From NCBI RefSeq assembly GCF_900142575.1, contig NZ_FRBI01000009.1:124001-188000 (forward strand): a stretch of 64,000 nucleotides of DNA. Direction: 5' to 3'. Below the pieces are notes generated by a model. That model saw only the letters and a list, made by a program, of their open reading frames with translations. It was not told where the DNA came from and made no database searches. Shown here piece after piece: positions 1 through 8,322 of this stretch. The DNA comes from Actinacidiphila paucisporea (GTDB lineage Bacteria; Actinomycetota; Actinomycetes; Streptomycetales; Streptomycetaceae). Position numbers and translations under genes: made by a program. Numbering within the stretch: position 1 is the first letter of the stretch; the number at the start of each line of letters is the position of its first letter.

Positions 1-1316
1 CGTTCCTGGGCGGTGACGGCCGGCTCGACGGCGGCCAGCCGTCCGGCCAACTCCACGAGATCGAGGCCGGCCAGCCGCGGCAGCGCGCAGCCGGCCAGGG
101 TCCTGCACGCGGCCCGCCACGAGGCGGGCAGACTGTGCGCCCCGCCGAGCGCGCCGGCCAGCGCGCCCGCCAGCGCGGGCGCGGAGTCCGCGACCCGCGA
201 CAGGCACGCGGCGGCGGGCACCGCCTCGCCCACGGCGCCGTCGCCGGCCAGCACCAGGGCGAGGGCGACCGGCACCGTGTCGGCGGCGGCGATGCCGTAG
301 CTGTAGACGTGGTCGATGATCTGGTGCTCCAGCAGCGGGACCAGGCCGAACGCCCGCCCGTGGACGCCGTCGCCGGCCGCACCGGCCGCGCGGGCGAGGG
401 CGACCGCGTGCTCCGCGTTGCGCGCGATCTCCGAGCCGGGCGGCAACTGGGCCAGGGCCGCGGCCACGCAGTCCTGCGTCGGGGCGCCGGCCAGCGCGAG
501 CGCGACGGCGGCTGCCATCGCACGGGCGCCGTGCACCCCGTCCTCGTCCTGGGTGTAGCGCGCGTCGTATTCGGCGAGGTCGGCGGCGGCCGCCGGGTCG
601 CCGGGGTGGACCACGGCGAGCACGCAGGCCCGCCCGCAGGCGGCGTCGTCGAAGAAGTGCGGGTTGTCGTGGCCGGTGGCGGGCGGGCGCAGGCCGGTGG
701 CGAGATTGCCGAGCCCCGCCCGTACCGAGATCCTGGCCCGCAGCGGGATCACCGCGGACTCGACCTCGGGCGCACGGGCCGCCGCCGAGGAGATCTCGGC
801 GGCCAGCGACATCCAGGCGAGGTCCACCGCGGCGCGCACCCGCCGGTCGCGGCTGAGGTCGCTGAGCGGCGCCCCGCGCGAGGCGAGCACCGCCTCCGCG
901 GTGAAGGCCGCCCACTCGGCGTCGTCGGAAGGCCCGAGCCGCAGCGGCTCGGGCGGCTGGTTGAGGGCGATCGGCACGGGCAGGGTGGTCGTCTCGTTCT
1001 GTTCGGCGAAGGTGTCCAGCTCGCGCGTCAGCCGCCGCGTCCACTCGGGCATCCGCGCCGCCCGGTGCCGCGCCGCGGGCCACCCGGCGGCGTCCCCTGC
1101 GGCGAGCCCGAGCAGCAGCCCTTCGACCCGCGACCGCGCCTCGTCCCCTCCCGCGGCCCCCTGGCTCGGGACGCCGGCGGCCGCTCGCCCCCTGCCGCGG
1201 GGCCGCGGCGGTGTCGCGTCGGTAGTGCGTGGGGCGGGACCGGGGTGGCGGGGCGCCGCGGGGCCGGCAGGGGGTGTGGCCGCTGTCGCGGCCGCGGTGC
1301 AGGGCCGGTGGGTCAT
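1..1316 (-). CDS. ADP-ribosylglycohydrolase-family protein, partial, degenerate metal site
   Basis: The reading frame opens at ATG 1316 and stays open to the left window edge, so about 438 residues are visible and the C-terminus is missing. A low-complexity Pro/Ala/Arg leader of about 60 residues precedes the DraG-like fold (VEGLLLGLAAGDAAG near 64-78). Two metal-ligand motifs of active ADP-ribosylhydrolases are altered. The usual TDDT appears as SDDA (130-133), and the usual GRDADT appears as SRVADS (373-378), which loses one aspartate. The ATG overlaps the stop of the upstream paralogue in an ATGA, so translation is probably coupled. It is the last visible gene of the sugar-importer operon. 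The family assignment is good. Catalytic activity is doubtful, and a binding or regulatory role is only an inference. Confidence 0.8.
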   Translation of the reverse strand, partial: MTHRPCTAAATAATPPAGPAAPRHPGPAPRTTDATPPRPRGRGRAAAGVPSQGAAGGDEARSRVEGLLLGLAAGDAAGWPAARHRAARMPEWTRRLTRELDTFAEQNETTTLPVPIALNQPPEPLRLGPSDDAEWAAFTAEAVLASRGAPLSDLSRDRRVRAAVDLAWMSLAAEISSAAARAPEVESAVIPLRARISVRAGLGNLATGLRPPATGHDNPHFFDDAACGRACVLAVVHPGDPAAAADLAEYDARYTQDEDGVHGARAMAAAVALALAGAPTQDCVAAALAQLPPGSEIARNAEHAVALARAAGAAGDGVHGRAFGLVPLLEHQIIDHVYSYGIAAADTVPVALALVLAGDGAVGEAVPAAACLSRVADSAPALAGALAGALGGAHSLPASWRAACRTLAGCALPRLAGLDLVELAGRLAAVEPAVTAQE

Positions 1317-2416
1317 GAGGCGGCCCGTCCCGCGGTGGCGTGGCCGTGCTCGTCGGGGGTGAGCAGGTCGGCGATGTCGTGGACGTGGTAGCCGGCCATC
1401 GCGGGGAGGCAGCTGCCGCGTACCGCCTTGACGGCACGCGACCAGCGGTAGGGGATGGCGGAACAGCCGCCGAGCGTACCGGCGAGCGCGCCCGCGACCG
1501 CGGCCGTGGTGTCGGCGTCCCTGCCCATGTTCACCGCCGTGAGCACCGAGCCGGTGAAGTCGCCCGCCGCCAGGGCGAACGCGCCGAAGGCCAGGCCCAC
1601 CGCCTCGGGGGCCAGGTCGGTCCACGGGTAGCCGCCGATGACGACCGCGGCACGCAGCGCCCGCTCCCGGTCGAGCACCGTCAGGCCGGCGTCGAGCCTG
1701 ACCCGGCGGGCCACCGTCACCGCCCGGCGCAGCGAGCGGGCGGTCCAGGAGTCCTCGGGCACCACCGTCAGCGCGGCGGTGATCACCGCGGCGCAGTCCG
1801 CGCCGCCCATCGCCGCCGCGACGCCCGCCGCGACGGCCTGCCCGCCGTAGATCCCCTCGCCTTCGTGGCTGACCGTGCCGTCGATGGCGACCAGCCGCGC
1901 GGCCTCGGCGGGACGCCCGGCGGCGAAGACACCGCAGGGCGCGGCACGCATCGCGAGCCCGTCGCTCCACGCGTGCCGGTGCTGTGCGGTGATCGGCGAG
2001 GCCAGGCCCCGGCGGAGGTTCTCCAGGGTGCCGCGCTCGCTGAAACCCGCGCCCTTGAAGGGACCTTCGTCGCGGTCGGCGATCCACACGTGCCAGGCCG
2101 TCTCGACGTCGCCCGCGGTCAGGGCGGAGCCGTGCCGGGCCAGCAGCAGGCCGGACAGGATCGCGTATTCGGTGTCGTCGGTGCCGGCCGGGTCGTCGCT
2201 GACGAAGTCCTCGATACGGCCCCAGCGCTTGCGGATCGCCGACGGCTTCATGTTCTCGGCCGGCGCTCCCAGCGCGTCACCGACGGCGAGGCCGGTCAGC
2301 GCGCCGCGCGCGTGGTCTCGGGGTGAGCCGGGTGCGGGGGCGGGTCGGCGGGCGCTGTGGGGAGACGGGGTCGGATAGGGGCCGGAGGTGTCGGGTGAGG
2401 CGGGAGTTGTGCTCAT
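1313..2416 (-). CDS. ADP-ribosylglycohydrolase family protein (DraG/ARH fold)
   Basis: A 367-residue protein of the ADP-ribosylglycohydrolase family, which cleaves ADP-ribose from proteins or small molecules with two Mg or Mn ions. The metal-binding motifs are intact: GDALGAPAE (46-54), TDDTEY (79-84) and GRDADTTAA (298-306). The first 35 residues are Pro/Ser-rich and probably disordered. The ATG at 2416 is the only plausible start close to the domain. It lies 197 bp after the binding-protein gene on the same strand and overlaps the next paralogue by four bases. The sugar-transport setting suggests a role in processing an ADP-ribosyl or N-glycosidic compound, but no substrate can be read from the sequence. 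Confidence 0.9.
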   Translation of the reverse strand: MSTTPASPDTSGPYPTPSPHSARRPAPAPGSPRDHARGALTGLAVGDALGAPAENMKPSAIRKRWGRIEDFVSDDPAGTDDTEYAILSGLLLARHGSALTAGDVETAWHVWIADRDEGPFKGAGFSERGTLENLRRGLASPITAQHRHAWSDGLAMRAAPCGVFAAGRPAEAARLVAIDGTVSHEGEGIYGGQAVAAGVAAAMGGADCAAVITAALTVVPEDSWTARSLRRAVTVARRVRLDAGLTVLDRERALRAAVVIGGYPWTDLAPEAVGLAFGAFALAAGDFTGSVLTAVNMGRDADTTAAVAGALAGTLGGCSAIPYRWSRAVKAVRGSCLPAMAGYHVHDIADLLTPDEHGHATAGRAAS

Positions 2417-2613
2417 GCCGTGCCATTTCCTGGTGAGTCCTGCTGTGTGGTGCGTGCGTCCGCCGTCTGCCTGCGCGGCGGGGCGGCGGTCGCGGCAGCG
2501 GTCGGTACGCGGCTGCGGACATGTCGGCGGCTCCTTGTCGTGGCTGCGGCACGGGCTGTGGGGTACGGGCTTGCGGGGGTGCAGGGTGCGGGTTCGGCGG
2601 CGCGGGCGGCGCC

Positions 2614-3933
2614 TCAGGTGCGGTAGCGGTCGAAGACCCGGTTTCCGTCGCGCACCAGCTTCTTGCGCAGCGAGTCCAGGCCGATGCCACCGCTGAAGAA
2701 CCGCTGCAGGGCGGGGGTGGCGACCTTGTCCGACCACTCGGGATAGCCGCGCCGGCCCAGCGCCGGGGAGGCCACCAGGTGCGCGGCCACCGACATGCCG
2801 GTGCTCCACCCGAGCTTGTCGGTGGTCAGCGACGGATCGCGCAGCGCCTCGGTGGCGGTCGGGGCCATCCAGTCGCCGCGGGCCAGCTCCACAAGGGGCC
2901 CGGTCTGCGTCATGAAGTCGATGAAGGCCGCCGCCTCCGCCTTGTGCCCGCAGCCCTTGGACACCGACAGCGTCTGCGGGCTGACGCCCTGCGCGCGCCC
3001 GCCGTCCGGTGCGCCGGCGCCGACCGGCAGCGGCAGGGTGACCCAGTCGAAGTGGGCGGGCGCCTGCTGCTGTATCTGCTGCCGGTAGGACAGGTTGAGC
3101 GGCAGCATCGCGTACCGCCCGGCGAAGAAGCCGGGCAGCGTGTCGCCGCCGCCCATGCCCAGCGCACTGGCCGGCGCCGAGCTGTCCGTGCCGACCTGGC
3201 GGCGTACCAGCTCGGCGAAGGCCGAGTCGGCCTGGTCCAGGCGGACTTCGGTGCCCCCGTCGTCCTTGCGGTAGAGGATCCGGCCACCGGTGGTCAGCGA
3301 CAGATTCAGCGTCACGCTGACCGGTGAACTCATGGGCCACGCCACGCCGTAGCGCTCGCCGGACCCGCCGGGGCGCGACAGCTCCCTGGCGATGTCCTCG
3401 AACTCGTCCCACGTCCACGGCTTCGCCGCGTCCGGCAGGCCGATCCCCGCCTGGTCCAGCAGGGTGCGGTTGGCGATCAGCATCCGCGGCTCCTGCAGGA
3501 ACGGCACGCCGTACAGACCCCCGTCGAAGCGGGCCATGTCCCAGGTGGCGGACGGGATACGGCCGCGCGCCGCCGCGGGCAGCAGGTGGGTCAGGTCGGC
3601 GAGGTAGCCGCCGGAGCCGAAGTCGGTGAGGTCGTTGCCCTCGTCGTGGATGATGTCGGGCGCCGCGCCGCCCTCGAAGGACGTGAGCAACTGGTCGTGG
3701 ACGTCGTCCCAACTGCCCTGTACGTAGCGAACCCGCACGTCGGGGTGCGCGGAATTCCACTGCGCCACCAGCGCCTTGTTGGCCTTGACCGACTCCTCCT
3801 GCCAGGCCAGCGACAGGAAGTCCAGGGTGGGCACGCCGGACGCGGCCGACGAGCCGCAGCCGGACAGCACGGCAGCGCAGGAGGCGGCAGCGGCGGTCGC
3901 GGCGGCGCCGGTGAGCAGGCTGCGGCGGCGCAT
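2614..3933 (-). CDS. Sugar ABC transporter substrate-binding lipoprotein
   Basis: A 439-residue extracellular solute-binding protein of family 1 (carbohydrate type). It begins MRRRSLLTGA, followed by a hydrophobic stretch and a lipobox LSGC with the acylated cysteine at residue 26, so it is a membrane-anchored lipoprotein. The body shows the family pattern VKANKALVAQWNSAHPDVRV and later APDIIHDE. Its ATG shares one base with the stop of the upstream permease (TGATG). It should deliver a sugar to the two adjacent permeases. No ATPase gene is present in the operon. In Streptomyces such importers usually share the multiple-sugar ATPase MsiK, so that is the likely energiser. Confidence 0.93.
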   Translation of the reverse strand: MRRRSLLTGAAATAAAASCAAVLSGCGSSAASGVPTLDFLSLAWQEESVKANKALVAQWNSAHPDVRVRYVQGSWDDVHDQLLTSFEGGAAPDIIHDEGNDLTDFGSGGYLADLTHLLPAAARGRIPSATWDMARFDGGLYGVPFLQEPRMLIANRTLLDQAGIGLPDAAKPWTWDEFEDIARELSRPGGSGERYGVAWPMSSPVSVTLNLSLTTGGRILYRKDDGGTEVRLDQADSAFAELVRRQVGTDSSAPASALGMGGGDTLPGFFAGRYAMLPLNLSYRQQIQQQAPAHFDWVTLPLPVGAGAPDGGRAQGVSPQTLSVSKGCGHKAEAAAFIDFMTQTGPLVELARGDWMAPTATEALRDPSLTTDKLGWSTGMSVAAHLVASPALGRRGYPEWSDKVATPALQRFFSGGIGLDSLRKKLVRDGNRVFDRYRT

Positions 3934-4844
3934 CAGCCCTTCACCGCCCCGGACAGCATCCCGCCGACCAGGCGCTTTTGCAGCAGCGCGAAGAAGACCA
4001 GGCTGGGAATGGTGGCGAGCAGCGACGCGGCGGCCAGCGGGCCGAGGTCCGCGGCGCCCTCGGCACCGGTGAAATGGGTGAGGATCACGGACATCGTCTG
4101 CTTCTCCGGTGTCTTGAGCAGGACCAGGGCGAAGAAGAACTCGTTCCAGGCGGTGACGAAGGCGAACATCAGGGTCGCGACCAGCCCGGGCGCCAGCAGC
4201 GGAAGGACCACGCTGCGCAGCGTCCGCAGCCGCCCGCAGCCGTCGATCGCGGCCGCCTCCTCCAGCGACACGGGCACCGCTCTGACGTAGCTCTGCAGCA
4301 TCCACAGCACGAAGGGGAGCGTCCACACGACGTAAACGACGACGAGGCCGGGCCGGGAGTCGATCAGGTGCAGATTCTTGAGCACCATGAACAGCGGGAT
4401 GATGACCAGCACCAGCGGGAACATCTGGCTGACCAGGACCCAGCCGGTGCCTGCCCGGCTGACCGCGCCCTTGAACCGCACCATCGCGTACGCGGCGGGC
4501 ACCGCGACCGCCACCGAGACCAGCGCGGCCGCCCCTGCCACCAGCAGGCTGTTGAGCGCCGCGTGCAGCAGCGGCTGCTCGTCGAGCGCGGTGCGGAAAT
4601 TTCCCAGCGTCGGATGCCGCGGCAGCCACGTCGGGTCGACGGAGCCCAGCTCCCTGGGCGACTTGAAGGCGGTGGAGACCAGCCACAGCAGCGGGAAGGC
4701 CAGGAAGACCAGATAGCACAGCAGTGCCGCGTACTGCCCGGTGCGGCCCGCGCGGCGGCCCAGTTTCCGCCGCGGGGGAGCCGGTTGCGGAAGGGGGACG
4801 GGCCGCGGGGCGGCCTGCTCGGAGGCGGGGACGGCGGCGCTCAC
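3933..4844 (-). CDS. Carbohydrate ABC transporter permease (MalG type)
   Basis: A 303-residue inner-membrane permease with about six predicted segments (first QYAALLCYLVFLAFPLLWLV). The cytoplasmic EAA loop that contacts the ATPase is clear: LEEAAAIDGCGRLR followed by VLPLLAPG. The start is a GTG at 4844 that overlaps the stop of the upstream permease in a GTGA, and its stop overlaps the start of the binding protein. Both points support translational coupling. The N-terminus is a Pro/Arg-rich cytoplasmic tail. It pairs with the permease at 4841-5794 to form the channel. Confidence 0.93.
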   Translation of the reverse strand: MSAAVPASEQAAPRPVPLPQPAPPRRKLGRRAGRTGQYAALLCYLVFLAFPLLWLVSTAFKSPRELGSVDPTWLPRHPTLGNFRTALDEQPLLHAALNSLLVAGAAALVSVAVAVPAAYAMVRFKGAVSRAGTGWVLVSQMFPLVLVIIPLFMVLKNLHLIDSRPGLVVVYVVWTLPFVLWMLQSYVRAVPVSLEEAAAIDGCGRLRTLRSVVLPLLAPGLVATLMFAFVTAWNEFFFALVLLKTPEKQTMSVILTHFTGAEGAADLGPLAAASLLATIPSLVFFALLQKRLVGGMLSGAVKG

Positions 4845-5794
4845 TGGTCGGCCTCCTTGAGTCGGTTGCGCAGGAAGACGGTGAGCAGCACGGCGACCAC
4901 CGCGACCATCACCAGGCCCATGGCCGCCGCGTAGCCGAACTGCCCGTAGCGGAAAGCCTCTTCGTAGGCGAAGAGGCTCGGCAGCCGGGTCTTGCCGCCG
5001 GGGCCGCCGCTGGTCAGCACGTACACCAGGCCGAAGGAGTTGAAGTTCCAGATGAAGTTGAGCGCGGTGATGGACAGCACCACCGGCTTGAGCGTCGGCC
5101 AGGTCACCGTGGTGAAGCGGCGCCAGGCCCCCGCCCCGTCGATGGCGGCCGCCTCGTGCAGCTCCAGCGGTACGTTCTGCAGGCCGGCCAGCAGCACCAC
5201 GGTGGTCTGCGGCATGCCGAACCACACGCCCACCACGATCACCGCGGGCAGCGCGAGTGACAGGCTGGACAGCCAGTCGGTGTGCCCGGACGTCAGGTGC
5301 AGGTGGCGCAGCGTGTTGTTGAGGATGCCCGCGTCCGGGTTGTAGACCAGCCGCCACATGATGCCGACCACGACCTCCGGCATCGCCCAGGGCACCAGCG
5401 CCAGCGTGCGGGCCAGCCAGCGGAAGCGCAGGTTCTGGTTGAGCAGCAGCGCCAGGCCGAGCGCCAGCAGCAGTTGCAGCGCGGTCACGCAGACAGCCCA
5501 GACCAGGCCGATCCTGAACGAGTCCCAGAACAGCGAGTCGAGCCGCAGGTCCGCGAAGTTGCGCACGCCGGTGAAGGACGTGGACCGGGTGACGCCCGAC
5601 TGGGCGTCGGTGAAGGCCAGCGATATGCCGTACAGCAGCGGTCCGACGCTCAGCACCAGCACGGGTATCAGCGCGGGCAGCAGCAGGAACCAGGCGTCCC
5701 GGTCCAGGCCGAGCATGCGGCGGCGGGCGGCGGCCGTACGCGGCGGGGGAGTGCCGGCGCCCGGCCGTGGCCGGGTCGCCGCGGTGGCGCTCAT
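4841..5794 (-). CDS. Carbohydrate ABC transporter permease (MalF type)
   Basis: A 317-residue permease of the binding-protein-dependent sugar importer family with about six transmembrane segments (first FLLLPALIPVLVLSVGPLLY). The EAA loop reads LHEAAAIDGAGAWRRF with the typical downstream P. The ATG at 5794 overlaps the LacI regulator stop in an ATGA, and its own stop overlaps the next permease start, so the operon order lacI-permease-permease-binding protein is firmly packed. The imported sugar cannot be identified from sequence alone. Confidence 0.93.
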   Translation of the reverse strand: MSATAATRPRPGAGTPPPRTAAARRRMLGLDRDAWFLLLPALIPVLVLSVGPLLYGISLAFTDAQSGVTRSTSFTGVRNFADLRLDSLFWDSFRIGLVWAVCVTALQLLLALGLALLLNQNLRFRWLARTLALVPWAMPEVVVGIMWRLVYNPDAGILNNTLRHLHLTSGHTDWLSSLSLALPAVIVVGVWFGMPQTTVVLLAGLQNVPLELHEAAAIDGAGAWRRFTTVTWPTLKPVVLSITALNFIWNFNSFGLVYVLTSGGPGGKTRLPSLFAYEEAFRYGQFGYAAAMGLVMVAVVAVLLTVFLRNRLKEADQ

Positions 5795-6846
5795 GACACC
5801 CCCACCGCGACACCGGCGCCGGCGGACCTGCTCCGCGCGCCGGTGGTCGACTCGCGGACCACCAGCCGGGGCGCGACCGTCTCGCAGCGCACCTCGTGCC
5901 GGCCGCCGTCGAGCCGGGCGACCAGCATCCGGGCGGCGATCCCGCCCCTTTCCGCGGACCCCAGGTCCACGCTGGTCAGCGCCGGATGGCCGGCCCTGGC
6001 CAGTTCGCTGTCGTCCATACCCACCACCGCGAGGTCGTCGGGTATGCGCAGGTCCCGGTCGTGCGCGGCATGGGCGGCGCCCAGCGCCAGCTGGTCGTTG
6101 GCGCAGAAGACGGCGTCGATGCCCGGGTGCGCGTCCAGCAGCCGGTGGGCGGCCAGTGCGCCGGCCTCGATGCCGAAGTCGGTGGTCACGGTGAGCGCCG
6201 GGTCCGGTACGAGGCCGGCCTCGCACAACGCCGTCTCGTAGCCGATCCTGCGGTTGCGCCCCGGCACGGTGTCGGAGGGGCCGTTGATGAACGCGATCCG
6301 CCGCCGGCCGCGCTCCATCAGGTGCCGCACCGCCAGCAGGGTGCCTGTCACCGAGTCGGCGCGCACGCTGTCCACCGCTGCCGCGTCGGGCAGCGACCCG
6401 ATGACCACCACCGGGCGGGCGGCGCGGGCCAGCACCTCCAGATGCGCGTCGGTCACCCGGATCGGACACAGGATCAGCCCGTCGCTGGTCCGGTCGGCGA
6501 GGCTGCGCACGACGGCCAACTCGTCCTCCGCGACGGCGTCGGTGGAGTGCAGCAGCAACCGGTAGCCCAGCGGCTTGGTGACGGTCTGTATCTGCCGGAC
6601 CATCGACACGTAGGCCGGGTTGCCGACATCGGGCATGGCGAAGGTCAGCTGCCGGGTCCGCCCGCCCTTGAGGGACCTGGCCACCCCGTTGGGCACGTAG
6701 CCCAGTTCGGCCGCGGCCTGCTCGACCCGCCGCACCGTGTTGGGGCGGGCCCCGTGACCATTGAGAACACGCGAGACCGAGGCGATCGACACCCCCGCCC
6801 GCGCGGCGATCGTCTCCACGGTGGGCGGTCCGCCCGAAGTCGTCAT
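5791..6846 (-). CDS. LacI-family transcriptional regulator of the sugar/ADP-ribosylhydrolase operon
   Basis: A 351-residue LacI/GalR regulator. The N-terminal helix-turn-helix reads VETIAARAGVSIASVSRVLN, followed by the hinge and a periplasmic-binding-protein-like effector domain (YVPNGVARSLKGGRTRQL then LTFAMPDVGNPAYVSMVRQI). I chose ATG 6846 because AAGGGGG lies about six bases upstream. A TTG nine codons earlier would also be open but lacks a ribosome-binding site. It is the first gene of the operon and lies directly behind a perfect palindrome (6875-6890) of LacI type, so autorepression with release by the transported sugar is likely. Confidence 0.93.
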   Translation of the reverse strand: MTTSGGPPTVETIAARAGVSIASVSRVLNGHGARPNTVRRVEQAAAELGYVPNGVARSLKGGRTRQLTFAMPDVGNPAYVSMVRQIQTVTKPLGYRLLLHSTDAVAEDELAVVRSLADRTSDGLILCPIRVTDAHLEVLARAARPVVVIGSLPDAAAVDSVRADSVTGTLLAVRHLMERGRRRIAFINGPSDTVPGRNRRIGYETALCEAGLVPDPALTVTTDFGIEAGALAAHRLLDAHPGIDAVFCANDQLALGAAHAAHDRDLRIPDDLAVVGMDDSELARAGHPALTSVDLGSAERGGIAARMLVARLDGGRHEVRCETVAPRLVVRESTTGARSRSAGAGVAVGVS

Positions 6847-6874
6847 AGTGGCCCCCTTGCTGGCCGGCGGCAAA

Positions 6875-6890
6875 CTGTAAACGTTTACAG
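6875..6890. promoter_or_regulatory. LacI-type operator palindrome
   Basis: CTGTAAACGTTTACAG is a perfect 16-bp palindrome with the central CG typical of LacI/GalR operators. It sits 28 bp upstream of the regulator ATG and is strikingly AT-rich for this genome. A second inverted repeat, ACTCCTC-N4-GAGGAGT at 6905-6922, lies just upstream. I could not place a convincing -35/-10 pair. Confidence 0.85.
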
Positions 6891-7083
6891 AGTGATCCTT
6901 CTACGACTCCTCGTGGGAGGAGTGGTTTCCGCAATGTTGCGCGGATGTTTCACTGACGGTCAATCAATTGTGGCCTGAATCACGTCCCGGAGGGAAGCGT
7001 TCAGGAAAATCTTGTCGGCGGGCGCGATGTCCCGAGCGTCCGGCCGGTCCGACCGCGGCGCGATGAGCGCCGCGGACAGGTGG

Positions 7084-7630
7084 CTAGTCGACCGGGGTCA
7101 GCCCTGCCGCGGACACCAGTTCGGCGACCGCCCGCGACTCGGCGTCCGTCAGCGGCAGCAACGGCGCCTGGGTGCGCGCGTGCCTGATCACCCCGCGGGC
7201 GAACAGCGCGGCCTTGAACGCGCCGAGCGCGCCCGACATCCGGCCCACCGGGCCGCGGTCGGCGACCTCGATGATGCCGAACAGCTCGGTCAGCCGCCGC
7301 TGTTCGGCCCGCGCGGCGGCGGTGCGCCGGCCCGCGCGGCCTCGTAGAGCCGTACGTGGCCGTGCGGGTCCACATTGCCCAGGCCCGGCACGATCCCGTC
7401 GGCGCCGCGCGCCATCGCCAGGTCCGCCAGCGTCTCGGAGCCGGTCAGGCAGCCCGCTCCGCTGCCCGCCGCACCGTCCATCACCCGCTGGAAGGACTCC
7501 AGGTCGCCCGGGGAGTCCTTGACCGCGGCGATCACCTTGGCCTGCGCCAGCTCGCCGAGCAGCGCGGGCGGGAGCTTGTAGCCGACGTTCGACGGGATGT
7601 CGTAGGCGACGAGCGGCAGTTCGAGCGGCG
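7084..7630 (-). pseudogene. DHDPS/KDG-aldolase-like gene, 5' end deleted and frameshifted
   Basis: C-terminal two thirds of a dihydrodipicolinate synthase-family aldolase (class I, Schiff base). From about 7628 the frame reads LPLVAYDIPSNVGYKL, VIAAVKDSPGDLESFQRV (the Schiff-base lysine region) and ADGIVPGLGNVDPHGHVRLY. Near 7330 it needs a one-base frame change before continuing RAEQRRLTELFGIIEVADRG to the stop at 7084. The first 100 or so residues and the start are absent; the homology ends at the junction with a divergently oriented FCD regulator fragment. It cannot make a functional enzyme. The single-base shift alone could be a sequencing error, but the missing 5' end could not. Confidence 0.8.
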
Positions 7631-8092
7631 GTGCGCAGGGACAACCCGCGCGGCCTGCTCGACATCGTCGAGGTCCGCGCCCTGCTGGAGAGCGGCCTGA
7701 TCCGCCGCTCCGCGCTCGAACTCACCGACGAGGACCTCGGCCGGCTGCGCGACGAGCTGGACGCGCTGGCCGCCGACGGGGACGCCGGCCGCGCGGGCCA
7801 CGACCGGCGCTTCCACGAGCTGCTCTACGAACCCCTCGGCAATGCCCTGGTCCTCCAGCTGATCGCGCTGTTCTGGGACGTCTACCGCCAGGTCGAGACC
7901 GAGGTCGGCAAACCGCACACCGCCCACGACCAGGTCGTACGCCAGCACCGCCAGGTCCTGGAGGCGGTCGCCGCCCGCGACCCGGACGCGGCCGCCGCCA
8001 GGATCGCCGAGCACTTCGCCGACATCACCGGCCGCTTCGACCGCTGGACCGGCGCCACCGGGTCCGCCGCGGTCGCCGCGGACCCGGCCTGA
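7631..8092 (+). pseudogene. GntR/FadR-type regulator remnant: FCD domain only
   Basis: 153 codons encoding an all-helical FCD effector domain (RRDNPRGLLDIVEVRALLES, then HDRRFHELLYEPLGN and ARIAEHFADI, with the metal-binding histidine pattern) but no winged-helix DNA-binding domain. Intact FadR-subfamily regulators have about 70 residues of winged helix before this point. The GTG at 7631 has no ribosome-binding site because the sequence upstream is the opposite-strand aldolase remnant. FCD regulators are often divergent from DHDPS-like aldolases. Here the shared promoter and both gene starts appear to have been deleted together. Confidence 0.8.
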
Positions 8093-8322
8093 CGAAGGCG
8101 GCCCGCTCGCGGTGGCCGCCCGTGCCTCGCGGGCCCCGAGACGACCCGGTCGTCCACCGGGCCGCGGCGAGACGGAGCGCGCGGCGACCAGACGGAGCGC
8201 GCGGTGACCAGCTTGTGGATCACCATTTCGCCACGCGCCCCCACCCGCGATACTCGACGCCAGCGGTGCGCCGGAACCGCCCCGGGCGGCGCCGCGCCCC
8301 GCCGACCCGAGGAGCGCCCCGC

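Noticed and set aside
6846..6873. Upstream TTG start for the LacI regulator
   Set aside because: The nine extra codons contain the ribosome-binding site of ATG 6846 and have none of their own.
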